DNA from: Oryzias latipes
Lineage: Eukaryota > Chordata > Actinopteri > Beloniformes > Adrianichthyidae
Assembly: GCF_002234675.1 (NCBI RefSeq)
Contig: NC_019866.2
Span: 24,736,955-24,800,954, forward strand
Direction: 5' to 3'
DNA length: 64,000 nt
Made by a program: the position numbers and the translations under genes. The notes under the pieces are model-generated. The model saw only the letters and a list, made by a program, of their open reading frames with translations. It was not told the DNA's origin and searched no databases. Shown here piece by piece: positions 30,339 through 42,520 of the stretch (position 1 is the first letter of the stretch; each line of letters begins with the position of its first letter).

Positions 30339-33300
30339 GTGAGTCGTGAACGCGCTTGTCTGTCTGTCTGCCTCCTAAGCACGGCGGCTATATTAGCCGA
30401 CTGTCTACTGCTGAGCAGTGAAGTGCGTGAAATGCGGCACGCGCATTTTATTGCTGACTCCCCCCCCCCCCCCCACACACACACACCGTACGTACACGCG
30501 CACAGCGACGTGCGTCTTCCAGCCTGGAAGCGGACAGACGAGGCAGCGTCGGGGAGCGTCCGGCGTCACGGTCAACAGTCCGGCTGACATCAGGCAGCGG
30601 GGGTGCAGGGAAGCCACAGCCCCCCCCAGAACAGGCCAGCCGCCTTATGAAGACACCCACGAAGCGTGCGGGGAACCAGTCCGGACTCGGGAATGACTAG
30701 AACACGCATGGTGGTTCCGAAAAAACCCGGTGCGATCCAAGAACGGGGCTGCAGAACGTTTGAGTCCGCAGGAGACTGCAGGCACGTGCAAGGACGGCAC
30801 CCTGGTTGCCCTGGAAACAGATGCTGGAACCAAAGTAAAGCTCCTAATCTTAGATGGATGGATGGATGAATGGATGGAGTCACACTTCTAGAACCAGGAC
30901 TAGAGATGTGACTCCATCCATCTCTAGAAACATCCATGACCATCTGTAGATGTGGATGGAGTCACGTCTCTAGTCCCAGAAACGCACCATCAAGTGTCCA
31001 GTCAGAGACTCAACTTTGGTGCTGATGAATGGGTAGCATTCTTTATTATTCACTGACGCACTGATCATGAAAGGGAAATCTTATTTTAGCGGTTTGTCCC
31101 TGGCTTCTACGACACCAAGTCTGTAAAATAAAAGGCCTGGAGCCAGATTCACCAGGTTTGCACCGCTTTGACCGTTCACACCAGGTGCGTGCACTAGGAT
31201 CCGCTAGCGGCTGTCCAGTGTGAACAGCATGGGCTAAAAGCACGCCCAAGATAGCTTAGTGCGTCCCAAACGCGCAGCACAGGCCCGGTGTGAACGTAGC
31301 ATGAGGCTGAGGATGGCGTGAAGGAGGCTTGCAGCCTCGCTGGTGTATCGACCAATCACAGATGCTCTGTCGGTGCACACTGAAACCACAGTGGCTGTGC
31401 TCACGAAGTAAACGACAACGGAATATTTGTTATTATCACATCATACACAGATTATCGGTGCGTGGTCCCAAAGGAAACTTTGTTGGTCGGTAAAACGCAG
31501 GCGGTGGCGGGTGTGGCGGCGCTTGCTAGCGGTGGAGTTTTACTTTTGAGGGAGAACCAGCTTTGGTCACATGGTCCCATCATCAGGTCTGAACTCTAAT
31601 CCTTCTGTTGTTCTTTCCTCTAGATTCGCTCCTGCTTGTCCTTGTGTGACCGCCGCCCCCCCAGCCCCACAGGGAGATCTCTGTGCCCCCCCTCATGGAC
31701 TTGACTCCAACTCTTGGTTTGAAGAGGAGGCTCGCCTCCCCCTCGTCCCCCGCTGGAGTTGGGGAGCCCGCCAGGACTCTTCGTCGCTCTCCCTCCTCGT
31801 CCCTTTCACCTTCATCTTACCCGTCCTCCCCCCTGTCTTCATCTTCGTCGGTGGGGGCTTATCAAAACCATGTGAAAAATCAGAGGGCGGGGTTCTCCAC
31901 ATCTGCCACGCTCACCACTCCTCCCACCTCCCTGGACTTCCCTCGCGCATCCATGCAGTCCGGTGGAGACCGTGCCGAAGATGGTCGGAGGAAGATGTAC
32001 GATCCCTTCAGTCCCACTGATGGAGACAAGGAGAGGAGGGGGGAGGTGGAGGGGGGAGAAGGAGAGAAGTACGACCCCTTTGACCCCACCGGCTCCCCGG
32101 CATCAGATGAGGACAACAGGAGCGACAAAGAATGGATTTCAAAGGGGGATGACGATGAAGAGGAGGAGAAAGATGAAGAACCTCCAGATTCTACAGACAC
32201 ACTGACGGACCTGCCGAGCCCCCAGCTGACCACCAAGCTCCCTCTGAGGAGGAGGGTGGAGCGTGGCCCCCTCAGAGCCGGGCGGCCGGCGGGCGCCGTT
32301 GACTCTGATAATTCTGAGATCGAGGAAGGAGAAATAGTTGGAGTCGTTGACAGAGACGGGCTCAAAAAAAGACTGAACGAAGAAGCCCCGCCTCCTGGCT
32401 CCCCCAAGATCTCCTTCTTTGCTTCAAAGCCAGAGAGGATCCTCCGGGTTCTGGACGGAGACGGGTTTGTGTCGGTCTGCGCCGAAGGAAACTGGGAGGA
32501 AGAGCGGGAGGACGAGCCTGTGGTCGGGGTGGAAGATCTGAGGAGGAAGCTGGTGAGCAGGAGGAAGGAGCGGTATCTCTCCTTTCCCGCCTCATCGCCC
32601 CCTTCGCCTCAGCAGCCGAGACCTCCCCCTTCTCCTGCCACTCCCCCCGCTGAGCAGCCCAGCAAGAGCCACAAGGCCTCCAAGAGCGCCAAGGAGCCCG
32701 ACCGGCAGAAAAGCAAAGAACGCAAAACCGGAGATAAGGAGACGAAGAGGAAGAAGAGAAGGAAAGGCAAAGAGGGAGATCGGAACAGGAGCAAAGACAA
32801 AGAGCAAGGAGGCAAGGCTGGAAAGGAGGTCAAAGCAAGGAGGAGCAGCAGGAGCAGCAGCCGTAAGAGAAAGAGAAGACGGCAGAGCACCCCGGAGGCC
32901 TCCCACTCCTGCAACTCCTCACGAAAGGGAGGTCACTCCAGGCGATCCTTCTCCAGCCTGTCAGAGGACAGACACCGAGAGAGGGAAAGAGACAAGGACA
33001 AAGCCCGAGACAAAGGCAGAGACCGATCCAGAGACAGATCCAGAGACAAGGACAGGTCTAGAGACCGAGATAAAGGGCGGGAAAGAGGAGAGCGAGAGCA
33101 CCGGAGCAGCAGCAGCCGCAGACGAAACGACGGAACGCGTGACAGTCGTCCCAGAAAGAGAGACAAGAAGGAGAAACCACATTCAAGCAGCAGAGAGCGG
33201 CCCGCAGCGCAGAGCGCCAAAAGGAGCAGGGAGAGGAGGGACGGCAACCGAGACCGCCACCACGACCGGGAGCGTCGCTGCGATGGCCGCCCTGTGGTTC

Positions 33301-36300
33301 CGCCCTCCATCCAGGACCTCAACGGGGCCGACCTCTTTGCCATCAAACGAACCATCACGGTCACCACCACCACCACCACGGTGCCCGGCTCCCCCAGACA
33401 CGCCCCCCCATCCCCCTGCCGCATCGCAGAGGTTGCCGATCCCCACAAGAGGAAGAAGAGAAAGTGGCGCTCGTCTGTGGATGTGGAGGATCACCGAAGG
33501 AGTCGCAGCTGCTCGCCGCCACTCTCGCCGCCAAGATACCATGGCTACGGCTCAGACCGCTACTCCGACAAACTAGAGATCGACGTTTTGTCTTTGGACG
33601 GGGAAGCTCTAGACTCGGACTACCCGTCTTTAGAGGACACGCCTCCTGCTGCTCTGCCTCCAGAACCTCATATTCCCAGCCCCAAACCCAAGTCGGCCCC
33701 CAAGACTGGACAGAACCGCTCCAAAAAGAAGTCCCGCATCCTGAAGAAGTCTGAATCCTCCTCCAGTAGAACCACCGGCAAATGTCTGTCCTCGCTGACG
33801 GTCACTTCGGGCTCCGCCTCCGCCTCGCCAGCCCTCCCCTCAGTGAAGCGACCCAGAAAACTCGGGAAGGAAAAGGGGCGGGACAACAGCAGGAAGGACC
33901 CGAGTCGGCCGGGGAAATCCAAGAAGGAGACAGGCGGCAGTCGGAAGGGCAAGCTTCAGTCCAAGGTGTCCGTGCTGGTCCGGGAGGGGGTGAGCAGCAC
34001 CACGGGGGCCGGAGTTGGCTCCGGGAAGCTGAGCATGGACCTTCTTGGTCCTGGAGGGGCAGGAGGCGGAGCTGGAGGCTCAGTGGTGGGAGGATCCATT
34101 GCTGTGGTCTTCTGCAGGGACAATGAAAGCAGATCGCCCTTCCTCAAGCCCTGCTCCGAGCCGCTGTCGCTGGGGGGCCGCAGTAAGGACCTGACCGGCT
34201 TGGCCAAGCGAAGCGGTTTGGCTGGACCACCATCGTCCTTAACCGGCCCCGCGGGGCTTAAACCCAAAAAGACCAAACCCAGCTCCATTACATCCACCTC
34301 CTCCTCAGCGTCCTCCCCCTCATCCTCTCTGGCAACCAAGCGCCGCCGCCGCCTCGCCAAAAAGGTAAAAGAGAAAAGCGGAGCCATTGGCTCGACTGCA
34401 GAGGACGGTAGCCAATCAAAACCTCCGCCTGAAGGCTGGGGCGGAGCCTCCTTTGATGGTCAGTCTGTCGCTAAAGAGAGCGGGAGTAAGACGGTCAGCC
34501 CTCACACTGGCCATACCGGGCCGGCGCCCTCCTCCTCCTCCTCCACGTCCTCATCCACCAGCGTGCTCCCGCCCTCCTCCTCCCCCCCACACAGTCCTCC
34601 TTCATCTGCCGCTCCTCTGAGGGACACCCGGGAGTCGTCGCCCGACTCTCAGACCGTGGACAGTAGCTGCAAGACCCCAGAACCGTCCTTCTTGGGGGAG
34701 GACGGTCCAGCCCGGAGCAGCCCCACACCGGCCCCTGCCAGTCCCTCCAGCCTGTCCACGCCGCAGGGCGCCGGCATCACCAATGTCTTGACCACACCCA
34801 CCGCAAAGCACCAACCTCCAGATGACACCCCGAAGTCTGTGGCGTCTCCTCCTTCCTCGTCTTCGTCAGCAGGCGGGGGCCTCAACTCTCTCTCTCTGCC
34901 CCTGTCTTCGTCTGATCCCTCCTCCTCGTCTTCGGTGTCGTCCTCCTCTGCCAGCAAACCTCCTCCTCCTCCACCCCCGCCTCCCCTGACGGCATCCAGC
35001 CTCCCCTGGAGCCTGCAGACCGGGGTGGACTGCACGACGGGGGGGGTCCTGGCATGTAAGTCCTCTGGTAACCAGCAGCTCTGCCTTCATAGAAACATGT
35101 GGGGGGGCTGCATAAATACCCCCTGTAGGGGTAGGTTTAAAAACTGAGACTGAATTTCACTTAGAAGCATTGATTGAAGTATTGTTTATTCCTGTATTTC
35201 AGGAAAAAATACTTTTAAATAGAAGAATTTATCATTTAATGATGAAAATTCCAAGTTTTTCTTTTTTTATCAGTGTAAAGAGTTTGGGACCGTTCTTCCA
35301 AATGTACTCGGTCCTGATCCGATGACTCGTGACTCGGTCGTCCAGGCAGATTTAGCTGATGTTATCTCACATTACCCAGAAAGCTCAGCACGGATGGACC
35401 GCCGTGAAAAGCAGTGACGTTTAAAGAAATCCCCGTCAGAGTGGTTGAAGGCAGGAGTCGCCTGTTTGGAAGAACATCAAAGCTGAAAAACTCTGAGGTT
35501 AGGTCTGAAAAGGAACCGGGGAGGATCAGGCAGCTGACACGGTCATGATGGAGGCGGAGCTTAGCGTCTGCGGGAAAGCCTGGCCTCTATTTAAAAAAAA
35601 CAAAAAAGATCTCAGCTGCAGGTTGTTGTGCTGATGTTTCATCTGCTCCCCCCTCAGTGACCGCCCTCCTCTTCAAAATGGAAGAAGCCAACCTGGCCAG
35701 CAGAGCAAAGGCTCAGGAGTTCATCCAGGCCACCAGCCAGGTGAGTTGGGAGGCCCACCTGCCTCTTCTCCTCTTCCTCCTCTCTGAGGCAGAGCGCAAA
35801 CTAACAAACATGTCCCCCTGCAGATCCTCTCACAGGCCAATCAGAGCCAGGCACAGCAGCTTGCTCCTCCCCCCTCTGCACAAATCCCTCCCCCTCCTGG
35901 TCTAAGCCCCACCCAGTTCATTCTCCACAGCTCTCGTCCTTTGGCTGGATGCACCAAGACGCCACCCCCTCATCTCCACGCCTCCATAACAGCCGGGTGT
36001 GCGCAGACCCCCCCCTCTATCATGCCTGGAGGGCTGTTGGGGGTGACGGGGGGCTCCAGTGATGCAGCATGGGAAAATGAGTCCAAAGACCCTGACAAGG
36101 TGAGACGAGTCGTAGCAGAAGCTACATTTCTTTCTTTCTCTCTTTAAGGTTTCAAACTGATATTAGTGGGAGAAGTGCACGCCGCCTACACGTTCACAGC
36201 TGCAACATTTGCTGGACCTTGTGGAAACAACAATCCACCCTTTTCATTGGATCTCAAAGCATTTGATCACCACAAACCTAATAGATACAACCGCAGCACA

Positions 36301-39300
36301 GTAGTGTGTTGGTGAGCGACGGCGTCCCCGCCGCTTCCACAAGCTCACCCCGTTATTCAGCCATGGAATGATTACGGGTCTCAGTCCACAAAGTGAGTCT
36401 GCAGGAGCGTCAGCCACCCCCGTCTTCACTGCCCCCTTCCTGGCTGAGCAACGGCTACCCCCTCCCCCTGGCTCGCAATGACACTCGAGGAGTTAGGACA
36501 CGATGGATCAAAATTTCCTAGGAAGAGTTTTAGACTTTTTAAATTCAAGATGGCGACCTTTTCCTGAGGTCAAAGATCAACAAAACTCCGGTTGTGGTTA
36601 TACGCTTCGTCCAAATTCCTTCCCTACTCTCTACAAAGTGCACTATGATGCTCACTAGATCAGCAAATATAGACCACAATGCATTGCGTCTGAGCAATCT
36701 TTGCCAATAAAATGTATTTAAATGTATTCTTTAAATAGATGATCAATGTTTTTATCTTTAGAAGACAGTCGACTCATAAATAAACGTCTCAAAACGCTCA
36801 TATTATTTGGATTTTAACTTCATGAAATCAATGACGTCATATACGGCGTTTTTTATTGCTTTTCAAATCCAGGGGCCTAAATATTCCAGCACTTTCTAGT
36901 TTTTTAGTCGTAAGGCTGGGAATTGAGACACAGCCATGGACTCAAACTGGTGGCGTGTGTGAAATTAAATAAAGAAAACAGACGTCTTTTTTGGCACTTT
37001 CATCCGCTGTGATGTCATCATGGGGGGGGCATTTTCAGCATTCACTATGTGTGTACAAATTTTGGTGAGTTTTTGATTTTGTGGCAGTGCCAAAGGTCAG
37101 GGGCCTCATTTCTAAAACTTTGCGTAGGATTTGCGTCAGAAGTGGCGTACAGATGAAACATAGGACGTGCGTACGCACAGAAATATTCGGATTTATAAAA
37201 CCGTGCGCACGCACATCCTACGCATCTTAATAAATCACAACCAATTCTAAATGTAGCGCAGTTTTTGCGGCTTCATGACACGCCCATAGTTGCCCATAAA
37301 TAGTCCGTGAAACACAAATGAATATTCATTGATTGCGAAATCATGGCACACAGAGAGAAAATCAAAAAAACGTAACTTCACTCAATGTGAAGTAGAAGTT
37401 ATCGTTGGCGAGGTGGAGAAGAGGAGAATAATGTTGTTTGGAGGGCACAGTGTGGGCATTACTAATGCCAAAAAGGCACGTGAGTGGCAGACGGCGGCAG
37501 ACGGCTGTAGCCTCACAACCTCGGACCGTGGCCGAAATAAAAAAGAAAAGGTCGGACATCAAAGTCGAGGCAAAAAAACGTCTGGCGCTGCATCGCCAGA
37601 GTGTGTCTGCCATGGGGGGGGACCCCGGAGCTGACCCCTCTTGATGAGAGACTGGCGGCTATTATTGGGGAATCCCTTTTAAGTGGAGTGGTGACTGAGG
37701 CGGAGGGGGAACACCGTCGCGCCAGATGCACCGGGTGACACCCCCCCAAAAGCTCCAACAGGACGGCTGGAGGAAGTCTGAACCGGCTCATAAGCCACTC
37801 GTCCTCGTTTGCCAGCAAGTCTCCTTGCTGTCTACAGATGCGTTCACTCCGAATTCTTCCATTTGCCACATCTTCTAAGAGCGTAAGATCAGCCATTGTG
37901 CGTCATTACGCATTGTGATGGGGCATTTTATTTCCCTCCATTTAATTACATCTGACAAGCTGCAGATGTCGGTAATAATCCACGTGGAAATGGGAAATTG
38001 ATCAGCAAATGTAATTTCTTGTGGCTTTCTGAATGGTTGAGACATACGCCATACATTGCTTTATCAGAATTAAAACAAACTAAAGGCATATGCATGAATA
38101 CCATAATTCCATAGCTTATGAAGAAATGTTTTATGAAAACAACTTTCCCCAGTGGACAATTAATACGTTTGTCTGTCTGTCTGCTCCTATATCTGCTCCT
38201 CCAGACGGACACATTGACGGGAATATCAGTTTTGTACATTATTTCGTTCTGTTAACTATATTATTTATGAGGATGAATTGCACAACATGCCAATATTGCA
38301 GAACATATTTCACTTTTCTTTTTGCAAATAAGTGTTCATTTGAATTTCTGTTGTAATTTTCGTTTGATTTTTTTGTTTGTTTCACTGCTGATCGATCAAA
38401 CGGGTGTTGGTGTAGCTGTTAATTGTAAGACTTGCTTTGTGAAGTCTTCATGTTATTTCTGAGAGGCAGGATTGTCATTTTCACTTTCACGTGTTTCTTC
38501 CATCTGCCGACGGCGTCGCCGTTTCTCATTTCACCCGTTTTTGTGCGTACGCCTGGGTCAGAGCTTGCGTGAAGGACCGCACATTTTCCCGTCAAGTTTG
38601 CTTTTTATAAATCTCAACTATTGTGTAGAGAGTGGCGTACGCCTTCTTTTGTGCGTACGCAACGTTTAGAAATGATGCCCCAGGTCCTGGACTACATTGA
38701 CCCGATTGGACCGTATAATAGAAGGAGTGTCTTCAGACGGAGCAGCTTCTGCTTCATGGACTGGATGCAGACCTGGACTGAGCGGGTGTGACGTCACCCA
38801 CAGAAAAGGCCTCACCTCCGGCTCCAGCCATCATCGCCAGTTCAGTCACCATTTGCCGCGCTACAGCGCCGCCATTTGGAGCCAGTTGACAGTGATTGGT
38901 TAGTCTGAGTTGACGTTTCTATGGCAACTAAATGTGTTGGCTTGCTGGAAGTCACACCCCTTCTGCTGAAAGAGGCTCGAGAGAATCTGTCAATCAAATG
39001 TATGAGGTGGGGGCCAGCGGGCTCCACATGCTTTTACTGAGGCAAGTTTATAAAAAAATTAGGAGCTGTGTTTCATTATGAACAGAAATGTTTCCCTCCC
39101 CACCAGTGAAGCCCTAACAGCACAGCTGATGTAGGCCATGGGGGTGCTGGATGGAGAACGGGGGGTTCATATAAAGTCCACTTCAGCCTGAGAGGAGGGG
39201 GGTCCCCAGAGACTCCTTTAGCTTTGAGGCTCCTGTGGATCAGAACCAGTTCTGTTTGTAAACGGACTCCACACAAGAGGAAAAGGAAGGTCTTCACCTT

Positions 39301-40440
39301 TAGATGCGGATACATGTTCCGTGTTCGGATCGGATCATTGGGTGTAACACGCACACCGAGTTAGTTTCAGTATGAAGGCCATTCACCAGGACGGGGCTCT
39401 GACCGACTTCCTGCTCATTGCAAGTTCTGCTGGATCCAGAACACTAAAGAAAAGTCTCATTGTGTGTTTTATTACAACAACAATGTCCACCGTTGACTAT
39501 CACGGTGTTCTCATGGTTGACCCTTCTCCTGCACACCCCAGGGATGAACTGCACCCGTGTTCACCCAACCACCAGCTCTTCCTCCTGATGAAGTTGTTTT
39601 TGCTTTCCTCAGTATCTGAAGAAGCTGCACACGCAGGAGCGCGCGGTCGAGGAGGTCAAGCTGGCCATCAAACCTTACTATCAGCGCAAGGACATCAACA
39701 AGGACGAGTACAAGGACATCCTCCGTAAAGCCGTGCATAAGGTCAGTCTGGGCTCGTCCCGGCGGCGTGGACGCGCCCCGCCTTCGTCTGTGTGAATCTT
39801 CCCGTGTAACCGGGTTTGTCTGTGCAGATCTGTCACAGCCGCACCGGAGAAATCAATCCGGTCAAAGTCAGCAACCTGGTCAAGCTTTACGTCCAACGCT
39901 ACAAGTACTTCCGGAAACACGGACGCAGGATGGATGACGAAGAAAGAGAGGAACGGGAATCGGGGGGGTTGCATCCGTCTACCTGAGACAAACGGCGTGT
40001 CGTGGTTCAGACCTCCACTCACAGCTCTCCTTCTCTGTCCTTAAAGTTTACTCTGTCCATAGTCTGATCTCCTCTGTCTGCTGTAAATATGTCTGATGTA
40101 GAAACCACAACATGAATGCAGCCTTCGGGAAGGGAGGCGCAGGTGAGCTGCATGCCCACAGCCCCCCAGCGAAGATCCACATGTGCTTAAGGTCATACGG
40201 TGCCGACACACGTCAGGCACACGCGGGCCGTGGGTGTTCAAACCCACCGCCGCCAGCGCAGAAATGAAGCCGAACACTAACCTGTCAGTCTGTGAGGAGG
40301 CAGGGGCCGACCCCCCCTGCTGTCCGGGAGCCGCAGAGACGCTCAAACCAGTTAACCCTCTGAGTTTCTTATTCTGTCTGTGTACGGTGTGCATGTGTTA
40401 CCGCGGCTGAGGAAGGTGGCAGATGTCTTTATTAAATAAC
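30160..40440 (+). CDS. SCAF1: SCAF1, SR-related CTD-associated factor 1 (CDS 31695-39986)
   Basis: Coding exons are 31695-35055, 35658-35740, 35824-36099, 39613-39741 and 39828-39986, totalling 4008 nt for 1335 residues; I recall the human protein as about 1310. Recognised vertebrate SCAF1 blocks, in order: two YDPF-PT motifs (about 102 and 125), [11 protein letters not shown] (about 200), a long Arg/Ser/Lys/Glu-rich RS-like region (about 330-530), [20 protein letters not shown] (about 535-555), [17 protein letters not shown] (about 753), [19 protein letters not shown] (about 983), [19 protein letters not shown] and the C-terminal [20 protein letters not shown]...[20 protein letters not shown]. 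The protein is a nuclear SR-like factor linked to the RNA polymerase II CTD and pre-mRNA processing. The start at 31695 is chosen because TGA at 31647-31649 closes the frame upstream; the N-terminus is then shorter before the first YDPF than in human. A poly(A) signal ATTAAA is near 40431. Confidence 0.93.
30340..31620 (+). other. SCAF1 intron 1 with small repeats
   Basis: A C-run followed by CA repeats (30462-30485), a GATGGATG array (30852-30876) and a set of GGAGTCAC/GTGACTCC short inverted repeats (30880-30970) are visible. A repeat-like block with TTCACACCAGGTGCGTGC and CGGTGTGAACGTAGC lies at 31160-31300. No extra coding exon for the missing human-like N-terminus was found. Confidence 0.5.
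37344..37640 (+). pseudogene. Harbinger Myb/SANT-like DNA-binding protein fragment
   Basis: The plus-strand reading starts near 37344 (ATGGCACACAGAGAG) and gives [28 protein letters not shown] and, after a frameshift near 37500, [20 protein letters not shown]. This is the trihelix/Myb-like module of the second gene of Harbinger elements. It breaks off where the transposase remnant begins on the other strand. Confidence 0.65.
37730..37896 (-). pseudogene. Harbinger transposase N-terminal fragment
   Basis: From ATG at 37896 on the minus strand: [19 protein letters not shown], then [20 protein letters not shown]. The block D-E/D-W-L-(I/M)-S-x-F-R-x-P is the conserved start of HARBI1-type transposases. 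After LLELLG the frame runs into antisense of the Myb-like gene, showing that an internal deletion removed the DDE domain. Confidence 0.65.
38785..38935 (-). repeat. Dispersed repeat, inverted relative of 57590-57725
   Basis: On the minus strand it reads GTTGCCATAGAAACG, ACCAATCACTG, CTGGCTCCAAATGGCGGCG, GGCTGGAGCCGG and TTTTCTGTGGGTGACGTCAC. The plus strand at 57590-57725 has ACCAATCACTG, TGGTTCCAACATGGCGCCG, GGTTGGAGCCGG and TTTTCTATGGGTGACGTCAC in the same order. The family is unnamed. Confidence 0.7.
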
Positions 40441-40904
40441 GACCTACAAATATAAATGTGTCTGGAAAGTCGATCTGTGGATTTCTGTTTCGGTTCCGGA
40501 TGAAAGCGTGTCACGCGTGATCCTGGACATGGTCCATGGTCGATACGTAACATTCAGCTCAGCGGCCATACCATGCAGTCCAATCCTTTCATCTAAATGG
40601 ATACAATCTAGATATTTATTCTTTATACGGTATTTAAAGCTATAAATGAAAACTGAAACGTTTTCTCTTATTGGCACTAAAGGACAAAGCGGCTTTTGGG
40701 TCTTTTTATGTTCTTTTTTAAGGTTAAATAAAGTGTTATTCAGGTATTGTGTTGCTGTGAAAAAAGGGTTATTGTTATTGTTATTGTTTAGTAAACACAC
40801 AACGCACTGTAGTTAGTTGTGTGTGTTAGTTCACCGCATTTATAATTGGCCCACATTGGTAAAATGGGGGTAAAAACTTATTTGGTGGTTGTTGTTGTTT
40901 TACC

Positions 40905-41097
40905 TTGACTTATGGCCCAAAGTGCTTTACAGCACACACACACGCACACACTGATGCTGAACACCGATGCCAACCGACAACCACCCAGAGCAACGTGAGG
41001 TTCAGTGTCTTGCCCAAGGACACTTCGGTAGGAAGCAAACCTGTGATATTTTTGATCAGAGGTCAACCACTCTACCTCTGTACCACAGCCAACATAC
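40905..41097 (-). mobile_element. tRNA-derived SINE, minus strand
   Basis: On the minus strand the head GGCTGTGGTACAGAGGTAGAGTGG (from 41095) has an A box. The body contains CCGAAGTGTCCTTGGGCAAG and ACTGAACCTCACGTTGCTC, and it ends in a CA/GT repeat and GTGCTGTAAAGCACTTTGGG near 40915. This is the layout of teleost tRNA-headed SINEs. Confidence 0.7.
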
Positions 41098-41483
41098 ATC
41101 GAATAGATTGGACTTTTTTATTTTATTTAACATCCTATGTACCTGTACTTGAAAAGGCAAAGACAGTAGAGACCCAACAGGAAGAGATTACTGACCTAAA
41201 TGGTATTATACCTTTTTACCAACATGATCTTGTTTTTTATTTTGAAGCAATACTGCGGTTACTGTCAGTACTAGACGGGTCTTCAGTATCTCTGTCCTTT
41301 ATATCCCTAGTACTGACTGGGGTGCGTGTCCCTCCACCCTTCATGTTAAGGAGTCAGTTTGAAAAATACATTTGTTTTGTTAATCCGGGTTTTCATCAGG
41401 AATCCACACGAAAAAGTAGGAGACATGGATTTGTGAAGCTACTACAAAGATTTTAAAGTAACAAGCTCATCATCTGGTAGCGG

Positions 41484-41812
41484 CTGGGTAGCTCAGTTGG
41501 TAAGGTGAAGGGCTACCATCCAGGGTTCCATGAAAAATGGTAACAATGGGGATGGGGCAATTACCATGGCGACCAAAATGTGGAGCAATTAACATCACCC
41601 ATCATTGCCCCTTGGGCAAGGCCCTTAACTCTACTGCCTACCAGCATGAATGTGCATGGATGATCCCGGTGACGGTCAGAGGGGCCGCAGGCGCGAACCG
41701 GCAGCCACGCCTCTACCATCTCCAAGAGTGAATGAATAATAGAGGCAATGTATGCGCTTTGAGCGTCTGGGAAAGCACAGATAAATCCAATGCATTATTA
41801 TTATTATTAGCA
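41484..41812 (+). mobile_element. tRNA-derived SINE, plus strand
   Basis: The head GGCTGGGTAGCTCAGTTGGTAAGG (41484) has an A box. A truncated B region GGGTTCCATG is followed by a body with TTGGGCAAGGCCCTTAAC and a 3' end GCTTTGAGCGTCTGGGAAAG...ATAAATCCAATGCATTATTATTATT. It shares the head type of the SINE at 27598. Confidence 0.75.
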
Positions 41813-42284
41813 TTAATAGCGCGTCACTATATTCATTTGGGACTTCCTCATTTAAGACGCTAATGATGAAAATACTTTATACAGACGTTAGAAAATTTCT
41901 CCCTTTTGAACTAGAATTGATCTGAAATGAGAAACAGACATTGTTTTTACAAACATTTCAACTGCTGGAATTAAAATGTAACCTCTCTAAAAGTAAATAT
42001 TCCACATAATATCCATCCATCCATCTTCAGAACCCACTGAATCGGGGCCATGGGGCAGCTGGAGCCGTCCAGCTACTGTTGAAGGCAGACGCCTACACGC
42101 ATACAACCATGCAGCCCTTTCATGGAAAGATATATATATAAAAGCATTTCAATGTTAAGTTTACACAAATTTAAAGAATAAATGACATTAAGATGTCTGC
42201 AATTGAACAACATGAGGTTAAGCTGTTTAAAATGAATGAATTTGACATTGTGTAAGAAAATCAGAACAAATCATGTTCACCTTT

Positions 42285-42520
42285 GAGCATCTCTTGTCAG
42301 GCGTCACCACAGCGAATCATCTTTCAATGGTTTGCACAAATGGTTAAGCAGAGATTTTTCAACCGGACGACCTTCCTGACACAACCCTGTGTTTTATTGG
42401 GCTAGGGACCGGCACAGGAGGACGTTCTGTTAGGCAATAGTGGATGAAGCTCATGGGAATCAAACCCTGCTCTCCCATGTGCCGTCCTGGGCTAAACCAA
42501 CTGAGCCATCCAGCATGCGA
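42285..42520 (-). mobile_element. tRNA-derived SINE, minus strand (CACCACAGCGAATCA type)
   Basis: Read on the minus strand, the head GCTGGATGGCTCAGTTGGTTTAG (A box) begins near 42518. B box GGGTTTGATTCCC is near 42450-42465, and the body ends with GATTCGCTGTGGTGACGCC near 42300. It is a degenerate SINE, not a tRNA gene. Confidence 0.7.

Larger units (their letters stand above)
37101..38680. mobile_element. Internally deleted PIF/Harbinger transposon
   Basis: Inverted ends GGGCCTCATTTCTAAAACTTTGCGTA (plus, 37101) and GGGCATCATTTCTAAACGTTGCGTACG (minus, from 38680) are flanked by CAG at 37098-37100 and 38681-38683, a 3-bp duplication as in PIF/Harbinger elements. Subterminal GTGCGTACGC repeats occur at both ends. 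Inside are remnants of the two Harbinger genes: a plus-strand Myb/SANT-like DNA-binding protein and, convergent, the N-terminus of the transposase. The catalytic DDE region is absent, so this copy cannot move by itself. Confidence 0.8.
36100..39612 (+). other. SCAF1 intron 4 (3.5 kb) hosting transposons
   Basis: The GT donor (AAG/GTGAGA, 36100) and AG acceptor (TTTCCTCAG, 39612) are clear. The intron holds a deleted Harbinger element (37101-38680) and a dispersed repeat (about 38785-38935). Sequence at 36150-37090 and 39010-39600 shows nothing recognisable. Confidence 0.7.

Noticed and set aside
30880-30975. Structured RNA from the GGAGTCAC/GTGACTCC inverted repeats
   Set aside because: The repeats are short, lie next to a GATG microsatellite in an intron, and look like local duplication rather than a conserved fold.
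32362-35090. Long antisense frames opposite SCAF1 exon 2
   Set aside because: They are shadows of a GC-rich, Ser/Arg-coding exon on the plus strand, which has clear SCAF1 homology.
41537-41731. 64-codon frame near 41.6 kb
   Set aside because: It lies entirely inside a tRNA-derived SINE.
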